Positions 1-12,064 of a DNA stretch of 64,000 bases are shown piece by piece (position 1 is the stretch's first letter; every line of letters begins with the position of its first letter). Where the stretch lies: contig JADCRB010000043.1 of the NCBI GenBank assembly GCA_021464245.1, positions 2,174,980 through 2,238,979 on the forward strand, read 5' to 3'. A model generated the notes under the pieces. That model had not been told where the DNA came from and made no database searches. It worked only from the letters and a program-made list of their open reading frames with translations. The position numbers were made by a program, and so were the translations under genes. The DNA comes from Carallia brachiata. Taxonomy: Eukaryota; Streptophyta; Magnoliopsida; Malpighiales; Rhizophoraceae.

Positions 1-1040
1 AATGTTCTTGCGCCGGGCTTTGCATGCCGATGGTATCCCCGGATGATATGACAACGAATAAAATAAAATAAGAAAGAGAAGACAAGGAAGGGTGAAATGG
101 GTAGAAAAAAATTACACCAAAAGTTGCCGCCAATGACACAAGTTGCCGCCCATGATTTTGCCACGTAACAAAAATAGTGATCTACTTGATTGATGAATAG
201 ATAAAAGACTATAGAGATAGGATACTAAAGATTTGGTTGAAAATAAAATGATCGGCATGTAATACCCCACATTTATGCTGCCAAGAGAAATAAATAAAAC
301 GTAAAATAATTAAGGAAAATTTCATATTTTTATTTTGTAGAGTTCCCATTGTTTGTGTATTTATTGTATTGAAAGTTGTACGTACACACAGTCGGCTACA
401 CGTCAAATAAGTCAAAAAAATTATGATGAGGACACAACAAAGACACCTATATATGTATATATCTATATTAAAATAAAATTTATAATATTATATTTAATAA
501 ATCTATGAATACATATATATATATATACATATACTAAATACTAACATAAGATAGCGATATCGCTAAAACAAGAAAATTTAAATCTTCTATCCTAACCTTT
601 TATACGAAAACAATAAAAAAAAAATTGAAGATGCGCCACTTCGGAAAACCAATAAGAATGAAGACAAAAAAATATAATGACAATCAAAAACAAAATGAAC
701 AAAGCATATAAAGAATTTTTTTGTAGCACAGAAAAAGATACAAGAAGTTCATGCACAACATGTTTGCATTTTCCCAACAATGGAATTGCACAACCCATTG
801 TATAGAGTAGTAGAAGAAGTTAAAAAAAAAATAAATGATGGAAATCATTTTCAGATGGATTTGTAGGAAGACAATATGCCACATCAGGGGCTAATGCATG
901 TATTTATAGTCAGACGTGTGAAGCACTTTTATGGACACAGAAAGTTGTTGAACATTTATATCATTGAGTTATTGCTCTTATCTACCCTGTTCTAATAAAT
1001 TTATTGGTCAAACTATGTTGTGCAATATCGCGTAGACAGC
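1..1040. other. AT-rich intergenic DNA, no gene seen
   Basis: No supported gene. The stretch is AT-rich with (TA)n-like runs around 440-530 and short open frames without any family resemblance or codon-like composition. I see no tRNA, splice-bounded exon or clear transposon end here. Confidence 0.6.
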
Positions 1041-1189
1041 GAATATTAGTTGCAAAAGTATTCATGTCTGATGCAAAAGTATCAGAATTATTCTCAAATA
1101 TATCTGACAACACATGAATGATGAAGATGAAACTTGTATCGATATTGAGAATTATAGTCCAGTGTACTATAATTACCATATGCACTGAT

Positions 1190-2055
1190 ATTTGTGTACA
1201 TTAAAAAGTGAAACCAATATGGTCTGCATTCTAGTAGTTGCAAAAATATTCTTATCAGTTTCAAAACTATTAGTTTTACAACCAATTATATTTAACAATT
1301 GAGTGTACTAAATATAAAAAGTGAGACCATTATGATTTCCATAATAGTAGTAGCAAAAGTATTGTATTAGTTGCAAAATTATCAATCTTATAATAAATTA
1401 TATCTAACATTTCAGTGTGCTAAACACAAAAAATGACACCATTTTGACTTCCATCATTGTACTTACAAAAATATTATCATCAGTTTCAAAATTATCAGTC
1501 TTATAATCAAATATATGTGACAATATAGTGTACTGAATACAAAAAGTTGAGAACATCACGATTTCCCTCGAATTAATTGCAAAAGTACTCTCATTGGTTT
1601 CAAAATTATCAGTCATATAATTAATTATATGTGACAATACTTTATATAAAAAGTAAAAATATCATGATTTCCCTCATAGTAGTTGCAAAAGTATTTTTAT
1701 TAGTATCAAAATTATCAATCTTATAATCAATTACATCTAACAATATAGTACGCTGAATGCAAAAAAGTGAGAACATCACGATTTCTGTCAAATTAGTTGA
1801 AAAATTATTCTTATTAGTTTCAAAATTATCGGTGATATAATCAATTATATCTGACAATACATTACACAAAAAGTGATAACATTATGATTGACCTTATTGT
1901 AGTTGTAAAAGTATTTTTAGCAGTTTCAAAAATATCAGTCTTATAACCAATTATACATGACAACAAACGTGTACTAAACATAAAAAGTGAGTCCTTATAG
2001 TAGTTGCAAAGTTATCTAAACAGTTTCAATATTATCAATCTTACATCCAAACATA
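1190..2055. repeat. Tandem array, ~105-114 bp period, about 8 copies
   Basis: A phrase like agttgcaaaagtatt recurs near 1235, 1348, 1462, 1573, 1680, 1793, 1899 and 2000, each time followed by a cag/caattatca...ttataatcaattatat motif. A more diverged copy may begin near 1048. Alternating units look more alike: 1560 and 1780 share gagaacatcacgatttc, while 1680 and 1899 share the gtagttg(c/t)aaaagta form. This hints at a dimeric ~220-bp higher-order unit. Because many units are close to a multiple of three, the minus strand shows short repeated open frames (DNFETN-like phrases). I regard these as a consequence of the repeat and not as a gene. Confidence 0.75.
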
Positions 2056-2305
2056 ACGTTTAGCTTATGGGAAAAATTTCAATATTGGTCAACACAATAT
2101 TACCCTTCATATTAGTTGTCAACCGTGTTTTAGTTCATGTGGAAAACATTATAACCAATTTATGTGCTTGAAAACTAATGACTCTTGACTATTGACGATT
2201 GACAACTACTTTCTTCAATTACATTTGATTTAACTGAACGCAATGACCATTGATGTTTCAATCATTACTATTAATGATTTTTATAAATAAAATTACATAT
2301 TCTGG

Positions 2306-2470
2306 GTTTTTTGTTCTTAGTGGTGTTTCGGTTAAAATTACGATTGACATTTTTGAAATAAGACTAATATTTTTTGAAATAGAAGAAAAAAAAGGTATTG
2401 CAAACATATCAGTTTTCGTTTCAAAAACGTCAATCGTAATTTTAATCGAAACTACTCGGAACAAAAACAC
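2306..2470. repeat. Near-perfect inverted repeat / hairpin
   Basis: The left arm (about 2306-2378) and right arm (about 2400-2470) are inverted copies with a short loop. Both arms contain the core TTAAAATTACGATTGAC when the right arm is read on the minus strand, and pairing extends to both sides with few mismatches. The short open frames on both strands here (2250-2582 plus, 2258-2479 minus) mirror one another because of the palindrome and are not genes. It may be a small MITE remnant or a precursor-like foldback. No target duplication was recognised. Confidence 0.75.
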
Positions 2471-3247
2471 CTTGGACACTAATATTTTTTGTTATAATTT
2501 TCCTCCATGGGTTTCAATGAAGCCGTTGCATGGCTATGTTCACCTGTACATGGCCTTCATTCGATATATGTACACATGTTAATTGTCCTTTAAGGAAAGT
2601 TTGATTGATGTAAGTACCAAAGAAATTTTGTATTATGACATTAAATTACACAAATTTACACAAAATTGCTGTTGAACTAACTATAATTAGTGGTCGGCCT
2701 TGGTGCAAGTCATGCATCCACAAAAAATTATGATCAGTACAAATTATCACACTCTTGCCTTTACATCTTTCTCAGAATCAACTAACTTTTACAACTGATT
2801 TCCCAAAATTATGAAGGTGAATGCTCCCAAAGAATTGTTTCAGGTTATATTGTCCTATAGACCACATACTAACTATGTTTTGTATCAACCATAAAAATAA
2901 AGGCTGCCGGGTGAAATTACTGCTTAAGACTGCCAATTTTCTGGTGGCATCGAGATAGTCATTTGCTGGATTGCAAAGCCAGTCAATTACATACTTCATT
3001 CTGAACTTAGCAAGATGGGTCTGGAAAAGGAAAAAAAGTAGTCATATTCAGTAATGTCACAATAATTATTAGGCTGTCAAAGAAAACCCAAAAGCATATA
3101 AAAGCAACTGAATACAACACACACACAATAACTAGGTTGAAATAGGCAAAGTCCCCACAATTGCTGACTGAAATGTAAAATGAAAGCATTCTATAGCTAA
3201 AGGAAATAATGATTGACCTTTTCTCAGTCCAACAGATATATCTTTAC

Positions 3248-3347
3248 CTTTGAATACGAGAGCAACATCCACCTTCACAAAAGCATGTGAAGGCACCCTT
3301 ATGGAGGTTTCATTACTGGGATTATCTGTTGCCGGGTGAAATTGTAC
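3248..3347 (-). CDS. Possible internal exon of an unidentified minus-strand gene
   Basis: A 100-bp segment read on the minus strand is open in only one frame (33 codons, containing FHPATDNPSNETSIRVPSH). It is bounded by a good acceptor (TTTCAG before 3347) and a good donor (AAAG|GTAAAG at 3248/3247). I do not recognise the protein. If spliced to an acceptor at 3020 (CTTTTCCAG), translation would end four residues later at TAA. A possible first exon with ATG at 5612 and a donor at 5564 (MHQLIGRLNEEEQEEQ) lies upstream, but its phase does not join directly, so another exon would be needed. A hAT MITE sits immediately upstream at 3355-3833. It may be a real small gene or a decayed fragment. Confidence 0.3.
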
Positions 3348-3354
3348 CTGAAAC

Positions 3355-3833
3355 CACTGTTGTCAGAACCGGACCGGACCGGCCGGTCGGACCGGTTGAA
3401 CCGGGGACCGACCGGTGGTCCGGGCCGGTTTTGGTAAATTTTGAAGGGTGACTCGGACTGGTCAAAATCGAAAAAAACCGGTCAAGAACTGGTCAAAACC
3501 GGTGAAAACCGGACCAGTTGGACCGGTTCAATAAAATTAAAAAATTCATAAATTACAATTTGACCCCAAATGTTATTTAAATTATAATTTAAGCATTAAC
3601 TTTAATTTAAAAGTTCAATTTAATCCTAAATCTATTAAAAATTTCAATTTCATCTTTAAAATTAGAAAAATTAATATTTAATCACTATTTATAAATATTA
3701 TTTTTATAATTACTTTTATACACATATATATTATTAAATATCGGTTCAAATACTGGTTCGACCGGTTGAACCGGTTGAATTTTGACCCACTAATATTTCA
3801 GGTTCGATAACCGGTCCGGTTCTGACAACCTTG
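3355..3833. mobile_element. hAT-type MITE, 479 bp, with 8-bp target duplication
   Basis: The termini are inverted: the left end begins cactgttgtcagaaccgg, and the right end reads caaggttgtcagaaccgg on the other strand. The subterminal regions are packed with ccgg/accggt phrases. The element is flanked by the perfect 8-bp direct repeat cctgaaac (3347-3354 and 3834-3841), the duplication length typical of hAT elements. The centre is AT-rich with no coding capacity, so it is non-autonomous. Confidence 0.85.
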
Positions 3834-3841
3834 CCTGAAAC

Positions 3842-5560
3842 AGTTCAAATTTCACAAAATTTCAAACACAAATTCATGCCTTTCAAACTAAATTGTATAG
3901 CCAACGTCTCAAGTACATCATAAATGTTAATAATTTTCCCGGCAACCAAACGCCACCCCACCACCACATCCAGTTCACTATACAAATTTTTATAAAATCA
4001 TCAAACTCTTTTTTATTTTATTCAATTTTTCTAGAACCCATACCAAAAAATTAATAAAAAAAAAAAACTGAAAGCATCAACCTTTAATGTTAATTATCAA
4101 AAAATATATAAAATTAAACGAGAAATTCGAAGCACACCTTACATGCACTCAATAAATTCCCTCGCAAATACCTACCCACCTGTTACCATATCATCATTAA
4201 AACCTGATTTTATTTCAAAAATTTCAACATTTCAAGAAACTCTACAATAAAAGACCTTGGGCTCTATTAACTCTCTGATAGCACTAAGATTATGACACTT
4301 GGTCTAAGATAACACTACTATGGGAAAAACTTAGACACAAGAGAAGTAAAGAAAAGTCTGGTCCAAACAAAAATATAGGCTGTAAAAATTGTCAATGGCC
4401 TTAACAATATAGAATTTCAAAGTAACCCATATACTAATCAAGCTTAAACAAAAAGCATAAAACTGTGATGTAAGATAGACCAATTTTTTTAAACTCATTA
4501 TTCTTGGAACTGCCTTGTAAGCTAGCAACAATGCAAGGTATCACAAAAGAAAATATAAACTAAAAAAAAAACACTGTGGCACAAATTATCAATTATTCCA
4601 AATGAAAAAGATATGAAAAATGACCACAGTTTTAGGTGTTAAGAAATTAATTTAAATCTCAAGCATTATATTTGTAACAAATTTTTGTTTTCATTTCTAA
4701 GAAAAAGACTATAGCAGCATCCAAAAACCAAAAACCTCTGCATACTGCATGTATGTTAATTAATACACAGTGATTAAGGTAAAGCTAAATTTATATCATA
4801 AATCAATTGCCTTCATGCTCCAATTTATAGAACCTATCATACCAATCTCCAAATAAAATGAGTACTGTTTGCTTTTTCTGCTCCAAGTGTTCATTTGTAA
4901 AATAATCAAACAAAAATTCTATCAATTTCTATAAATGTAAGGAATTATTGACAAGTTATATTTTTGCAGTATTACTAAAGGAAATACAGTTAAAAAATTA
5001 ATTTTCCTATTGTTATCTTACACAATAACACAAAGCATATTCATGACTGTTATAGCAGTAAAACATAATTACTATAGAGGTGTCATCACTTGATATAAAG
5101 GTTCACATCAATGGTTCCTTCAATTAGCTTGAATGGTTCCTGCAACTCATCAATTCAACCTTAACTTATCTCATTATAGGAACTTTGTTAACCCATGAAG
5201 AACAACCCAAATTGGGAGCAAGTCTAGATAGATAATTACGATAAATTGTTTTTCCATATAACTATAGCTAGTGGGTGGGTAGGTATGTGACTGGCAAAAA
5301 ATTAGAATTTAAAAATCAATATATTCAAAAAAACAAAAGGAAGAAAATAATGAACAACAATTATCACTGTAAAAGAGTTAAGAAAAAATAAAAAATCAAA
5401 TTGACAAAAACTTAGCTTTGAAGTTGGATTTGTCAAATTTTGAAAGAAAATATAAACCCTAAAAAGATATATGAGGAAGAAGAAATTTGGAAGGAGATAA
5501 AATGAGTAAATTGACGAAAAATTGAATAAAGGAGAATGGATTTGGGAGTTGGAAGATCAA
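3842..5560. other. AT-rich non-coding stretch
   Basis: Nothing supported. If the minus-strand exon at 3248-3347 belongs to a real gene, this would be intron. No open frame here has protein-like composition, and no repeat ends or RNA genes were recognised. Confidence 0.4.
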
Positions 5561-5840
5561 TACCTTGCTCCTCTTGCTCTTCTTCATTCAATCTTCCTAT
5601 CAATTGGTGCATTCCTCCATGTTCTTTCTTCTTTTTAATTGTTTCTTTCAATTTTTTTTTTTAGACTTTTGTTTTGCACCAACAATCTGCCGCCTCCACT
5701 TCTTCCTTTCCACACTTAGACAAAAAAGTTACGAGAAATGTCCTTTATACCCTTTACAAACCTTTGTAGCTAACCATTAATTTATTCTTTTTAATTTGTG
5801 GGCCTGCAAATCCACGTCAGCCCGGGAGACGACCGGCATC

Positions 5841-6985
5841 TTACATTCGGCACATGTATGCACGCTCATCCACGAACCCAGTCTGTTCCCTTTGTCCCTT
5901 CTCCTTCGCCAATTGATAAGCGCCACGTGTGCCTTCTACTGGTTTTCCTTCCTTGTCTCTTCCACTACCCTTGCCAGCTAGCTCCTCGCCGGCGACCCTT
6001 TCAAAGGGACCACCTGCTCTTTCTCCGTCTTCTTCTACCTCAAGGATGGCAAACCTCGACCCTCCAGCCTCCCCTTTACTGTTCCCTGTTGGATTGCCGT
6101 CTATTACTCCCACTCTTTTCCCGCGACCATTCGGACCCCTCCTAGCTGGTCGAGGTGCAAAAATCCAGGGGCCATATGCCTCTACCTCCTCCAGCCTTTT
6201 ACCTTGACCTTCTCGTCTCCTTGACCATCCTTATTGGCATGACCAACCTCATTCTTAGTCCCCATCGCCTCTGCACATGAGCCTGTCCCATGCCCATACT
6301 TGCCACACGTGAAGCAAACCAGATGAATACCTTCATATTCTATTCGTCTCACCTTGCCACCAACTTCATATCGTGTTACTAGAGGTTGTGACAGATCCAC
6401 TTCAACGCAAATACGAGCATAATGCCCACGAGAAACCTCTTCCGTTAACCTGTCTACCTTTAAAGTCTTCCCTGCCCGAGTACCAATCCTCCATAAAGCC
6501 ACTGGTGCATAGTACTCCAATGGAAGATTCCGTTTCCAAGGTCAAGCAAATGGATCTTACCTTTCAGTGACCACAATTGGGTAAGTTTCCGGTGAAGAAA
6601 CATATACCCCAGTTTTCAGCCAAGCAACTCAATGATCAATGCTTGTTTCCATGCACTCCGCAAGGCAACCTTTTCAGCTGCTGAAAACTTCACTCGGGGG
6701 CAATCCATAGGGCCTGAGTCTCCATTGTCATCCTGCTCTAAGCCCACTTCCTCAGCTTCCATTTCTTGGTCAAGGTCATTCACCTCATTACACACTCATA
6801 CCCGAAGCCAAAAATGCATCTCTGTACGACACCATCTTCCGACCACCCGATATATTCCCACCAGTCGCTGCTGCTCCTTCCGATTCCAACATTGGGTCAT
6901 GCCGTATGACCTTCTTATTACTGCGCGACATTTGGTCCACCTCCTCTGTAGACTTCAAACTCAGAGCATTGGTATCCATTCTTCT
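5841..6985 (-). pseudogene. LINE (L1-type) ORF1 remnant with CCHC zinc knuckle
   Basis: Read on the minus strand, fragments in order match the plant L1-type ORF1 layout. An N-terminal piece (6979-6788) ends in SYRDAFL-like sequence. Next comes an RSAWKQALIIELLG piece around 6660-6560, containing an in-frame TGA. Then comes the conserved block IGTRAGKTLKVDRLTEEVSR...ARICVEVDLSQPL and the knuckle CFTCGKYGHGTGSC (6520-6182). Finally there is a GGSRFAILE-like tail (6113-5841). The DUF4283-like middle is shortened and joined out of frame near 6530. A frame change separates the knuckle from the tail. No reverse transcriptase (ORF2) follows. This is a dead, internally deleted copy. Confidence 0.8.
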
Positions 6986-8293
6986 CCCTCCAATTTCTTT
7001 TTATCGGTATATAATTTATAGCTTAATAAACTTTTAATGGACCAAATATGAAATCGGTTTGAAATGCTCGCATTTTTTTTTCAACCGTTTGGATTAGATA
7101 AAGCAATTGAACCGCAAAGAAAAACAATCTGAAAGCCCAATTTTTGGTTAACTAAACCTAACGTCCCCCGATCGAAGTTGTTGGTTTAGAACTGAAATCA
7201 GTTCCAAACCAAATCGCGCTCAGATCTAGCCCTATTTATGGGCTATGGCCTGTAGTGTTTGCAACAGCATTGGGCTCCACAACGTAAAATTGGCTTGTGG
7301 CACTCATTGGGTAACGAGGTTTTAACCGCGTGGTAACAGGTAAAACTAAAGGAGCGGGAACTATTTTTTATTTTTTGTTTAATGAAAAAAAAACATTATT
7401 ATAAGTATGTTAGATCAGTAAGTCGGAGTTAAAATATTTTTATTTAAATATTTCATTTAACTTAATTTATAAGAAAAGTCCTACCATTTAAGTACTCTTA
7501 AATTCAAGCGTGATTTCTCCAAATTGGTCATGACGATTGACAAGTCTGAAAACAACGACACATAAATCATAATCAAACTGGAAAAATTAAGAATTAAAAC
7601 TCTAAAGTACTCCCCTGAGACTCGAACTCGAGTCACAAATGGGGAAGACATGTAGAATTGTCACGAAACTATCACCTAAGAGACCAAGAATTAGCGTACC
7701 AGAATGAATCAAAATCCTAAACCAATTTCCTCAGTCGGAGTTTAACCAATTGTCACAATTTAGTGAATTTTTCTGCTGCAAATGTGGCAATTGCTATGCT
7801 GGTTTTGAAGTGCACAGCCATTTGATCTACAAGAATCCTTGCACAAAGATAAGAATATTGTGAAGCTTAATTATTTCTTATCAAGCAGACTTGTTATCAA
7901 TCATAATTGGTTGGCTTTTCTGACAAGAATGGATGCTTTATAATCTCCAACAGTTCTGGAACTAAGTACATTCTGTGATGCAAAAGCCTACAGATTCAGA
8001 CAAAGCATGTATTATTAGAGCATGAGTCTCAACCTGTGAGATCCATTTGGATCTTTCAACTTTGAATAGAAATAAATTGCATTCAACTAAAAGAAAGATA
8101 GAGGCCTAGGGCTCTCCTACTCTTCACGATTATAATTTAAGCACCGCATTTTCTTCTTTAAAATCATTATGGATGGAAACTGAATCACTTCCTTATTGCC
8201 TTGTAGAGATAAGGTTATTTGGGAACTGTGGTTTTTGAAAGAACTAAGAAGCTATACCAATTACCAAGATTTGATTAAATAATGACACAATTC

Positions 8294-11200
8294 CTAACCA
8301 TCCGCGGGGATTCGGGTTGTGTTAGGCAATCTACGGCTGCGAACAAATGAACTGAACAGATGCAGAGCTCTTGATGGCTGTGCATAAGGCACCATGTGGG
8401 CAGCACCTCTTACTGTGGCAAAAGTCAGCAAATTTCCATATTCTGTCACCCAACCTCCCACCTACCAGGAAAATAGTTATGTTCAAAATGAGCACGGATG
8501 ACCTTTTTGTAAGGAAAAACTGACCAATTTAACAATTCTGAGAGCCTAAGTACCTGGCCTTTGTGAAACCAGGCTGTATATGGGACTGTAATCTTAAACT
8601 TCAGATCATGAGCGAGTTCGCGGACAAGCGTTCGTGAGCCCAACAGCGGTACAACAGAATCTTGATCACCACTGCATCAGTTAAAAAATGATGGTACTGG
8701 ACATAAGTATAGCAATGGTAATGAGGATGTAAGAAATATAAGACATTCTCCGAAATGCTGTATTTCATTGACTTGCCTGAATATCCAGACAGGAACATGG
8801 TTTTGAATTATCTTCTTCAGAACTGGAATCATGTCAATACTACCATCGGAAATATGGTAATTTAAGACCCTGTTCAATAAACCAAATTACAAATAATTAG
8901 CTGCATTGTATATGTATATAATATCAACAAAAGATACAATGACTAGTAATTTAAACAGGGCCAATAGTATGGGAGAATCTTGTACAATTAAGTTCATCCA
9001 GTAATTCAATGATGGGACAATTTGGAATCCCTAGTATTACTCACCCGCTGCACATGGACCAGCTATAAGGTAGATTAGTCCGATTTGCATGGAGAGCCTT
9101 CTGAACCTCAGGAAGGTTGAAATAGAAACGACTTTCAAAGGACATACACACATCAACACCAAGACTCATCTTGGTGGCCTGCGTGTAGGTCGAAAAGAGC
9201 AAATGGATACTACGTAAGAAGTATTGATATTTACCACTAAAAAATGAACAGAAAAGAATGCAAAAACTTCATACCATCTTCTTCAATCGCAGTTCTTGCT
9301 CTACTATAGATGGATAACAAACATCAAGTATGACATCGTAACTGTTTATGTAATCACCAACAATTTTGTTTGCGTCTGTTATGGCTTGGTTGCATGTATC
9401 GCTTACATTGTGAGGACTGGGATAAGTGTAGTCATCAAATTCACATTCATTTGTGATCTTGAGGCCGATTTCATCGGAAATCATCCCATGGGACCAAAAG
9501 TATTCGTATGTTGCCGGAACATCCCGATCAAGTCTAAGAAGCGGATTCCCAATCTAATCAGAGAAAGCAAAGTGTTCAGAGAAATCAAAAGGTATACAAG
9601 AAAGTACGAGACGCCAAAGAAATGCCAGAAAGCGATGGATCAATATATTGTCATTGACATAGGACTAATTGAGTTTTCTTACAGCTACTCCTTTGATATT
9701 GAACTTGAAACCAGTGGAGTGTGCGTTATGGTCCAATAGAAATTCTGCGAGCTGTGGAATGTAATGGCCTGCGTAATATTCAAAGATCCAAAAAAATAAC
9801 TGAAGCTGTGACTTGACTAAAGAAAAGGAAAGGTAATATGCTGCAATTGTATCCACAATGTTCCAAACTTCTATAAATAAATGTCTTTGTTTCTCCGTTG
9901 TCAAAAGCAATATCCTTTGATGAACTTGACTTCATATTATATATTGAACCAAAATTTTATCTTCTATAACTTTTTCCTTTTGTCACTCGTTTAGAAATTA
10001 ATAGATGGCAGTTATAATAGAGTAGCAATCTTGCAAATTTGGCCTCAAAAATTAGCAAGCACATAAAATTATATCTGTTGATGCTATTTGCACACCTGCA
10101 TAGCTTTCTCCAGTAAGAAACAATTCTCGGGTTTTGAATTCTGGGAACTTGTCATACCACTTCAACAAGAACATGTACATATCTTTGGCTGCCAAAGGTA
10201 ATGAATGATGATTAGATAAATAAGAGCAAAGATCAATCCTAATAACAATGGTGCACCTTATTTTGTATGTTATATGTCATCAAATTAGAAGACAAGTGGC
10301 TGGTTTGGTAACAAGCTGTACCAGTGGAGGCATCCCCAGCAGTATAATCGGAAGAAGTATTTGAGTAGGACCATCCTACTCCAGCAGGAGACTCGACAAA
10401 GAGGAGATTCGATGCTGCAAAAGTTGAGAATGGATGTAACCATGAGATCAGAGTTTTCCTGGAATTATATGCTTAAATCAGAGTTTGTGATGCTCATGCT
10501 ACCTCTGTTCCAGGACATGGAGTTTCTTCGCAGGCCTCTGCCATCCCCTGTGGGGAAAAATGGACCTAACTCCGTGAAGGCACCTCCACCCACGGAGGAA
10601 CAACCTGGGCCTGCACATGGAACATTACCATCAAACACAATGACCAGCACAGGCTTTACTAAGACTAATGAATTGCCAATCATGGCAATAAAATCCGATT
10701 ATATACAATTAACAAAAATTGTTTGAATCAGATATGTAAAATCTTTCAAATCTCAGGGTAGTCATTCCCGATCAATGTTCAGTGATGTACTGATTTCCCA
10801 TCCCAAGGATGGAAAGGATTTGATTGTCCAACTCTTGTCAGGCTGTACATTGTTTCTTTGAATTGTTTGGCTAGACAACCTTCCAAACTTGCAGATTTTT
10901 GATCTAGCAATTGTTTTTTTTTTTTTATGGGTATTGTTTGTCAAAGTTTGCTCTTCCTCCATTCTTTTAACCCCAGAACTTAGCAATCAAGTAGAGCACA
11001 TAAGAAAAGCCCGTAAGGACCAAATTTGTTGCCAATTCCAAAATCAAAGTTAATGCTGAATCAGATAAATTATATGTATGTGCAGTTGTTTCCTTCTGAC
11101 CACGACAGGTACAATAACAACAAAGTTTCACTCATAGATTGTGTAACTCTCAAATTCAATTGGGATAAGTTTGACGAATTTTTTCAACTTAAACGTTTAG

Positions 11201-11518
11201 CCAGCTACACTCTACACGTGGTAGTGGGTATCCATTTACATGGAACAGAATGCTAAATTTAGCACTCCAAATCTTTTCAATAGGCTGAAAGTGGGAGAGA
11301 GAGAGAGGGGGAAAGGAATAGGAAATGGGTCCTTCTTGTGAAAATCAGAATTGAAGGACGTCAACGACAAGTACAGTCGAAAGAAGGAAAAAAACACAGT
11401 TGCAGCAAAAAGAGTTGTTAAAAAAAAAAAACCAAAAACAAAAGAAACCCCATTAAGCAGACATAATAGTACAACATCATAATCGAAAAATAAAAACAAA
11501 ACTATAAATAATCTCATT

Positions 11519-11561
<43 letters not shown>

Positions 11562-11843
11562 ATGACCTCCATTGAGCCAGAGAGTAAGGGGCTTCTTGAG
11601 AGGTTCCTTGTCAGCCTCAACAAAGTAGTAAAACAAGCTCCTCCCATTCTTAGTGTCCACATCAACATACCCTGCAAACTGCCTGAACTCAACCTTAGGT
11701 TGACCAGGCAACTGAACCACCAGATCCTCGGCCGGAAATCCCTCCACCACATTACTCACCAACCACCCAAAAACCAACACAGCAGCTGCTACCAATACTC
11801 CACCACCACCAAAACAGCACCTACCCCTCTGAGAAAACCCCAT
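8294..11843 (-). CDS. Serine carboxypeptidase-like protein (SCPL42/43-type, peptidase S10), intact copy
   Basis: Ten exons on the minus strand: 11843-11567, 10610-10503, 10414-10322, 10188-10096, 9768-9683, 9553-9275, 9178-9045, 8869-8777, 8671-8554, 8461-8294. They sum to 1449 bp, i.e. 482 aa, with consistent phases. An N-terminal hydrophobic segment (about residues 16-32) fits a signal peptide. Visible S10 hallmarks are the oxyanion-hole motif GGPGCSS (residues ~92-98), GESYAG with nucleophile Ser188, the GDQD acidic motif (~389-392), and [10 protein letters not shown] with His449. All triad positions are therefore present. It is expected to be a secreted or vacuolar exopeptidase, or an acyltransferase-like relative; the substrate is unknown. 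Intron 8 uses a GC donor (AG|GCAAGT). An earlier GTG at 11864 is in frame, but the ATG at 11843 is the first usable start. Best resemblance from memory is to the SCPL42/43 subgroup. Confidence 0.93.
11518..11557. repeat. (GA)n microsatellite in SCPL intron 1
   Basis: A GA-rich run lies ten bases inside the donor of intron 1. On the transcript strand it is a CT-rich tract immediately after the 5' splice site. The paralogue has a slightly shorter run at 26427-26455. Confidence 0.85.
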
Positions 11844-12064
11844 TGCCCTCACAAAAGAACCCACACCCTATGTCCAATATGTATATAAAAAATAATGATT
11901 CAAATAAGCAAACCAAAAAGGCACATTCAGAAAAAGCATTCACAAAAGAACAGGTGATAATGGTACTGGTCTATGCATGTCGTCTGTATTATATATATCT
12001 TTTAGTTGTGAAATAAATTCTATTGCAACAGGGCAAGTGAATCCCTTTGCTTTAAGGAAAAAGT

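Larger units (their letters stand above)
7010..12064. repeat. Segmental tandem duplication, SCPL unit 1
   Basis: This block is co-linear with 20160-26970. Shared landmarks include the phrase taaacttttaatggaccaa (7023; 20174 has one mismatch), the 3' flank, all ten SCPL exons and introns, and the 5' flank up to gaatccctttgctttaag near 12050/26960. Homology stops near 12064, where the two flanks diverge. The 7010-8290 part holds no separate gene and is the 3' flank of the carboxypeptidase gene. Confidence 0.9.

Noticed and set aside
2250..2582. 110-codon plus-strand open frame
   Set aside because: It covers a palindrome, a mirrored frame exists on the other strand, and there is no family resemblance.
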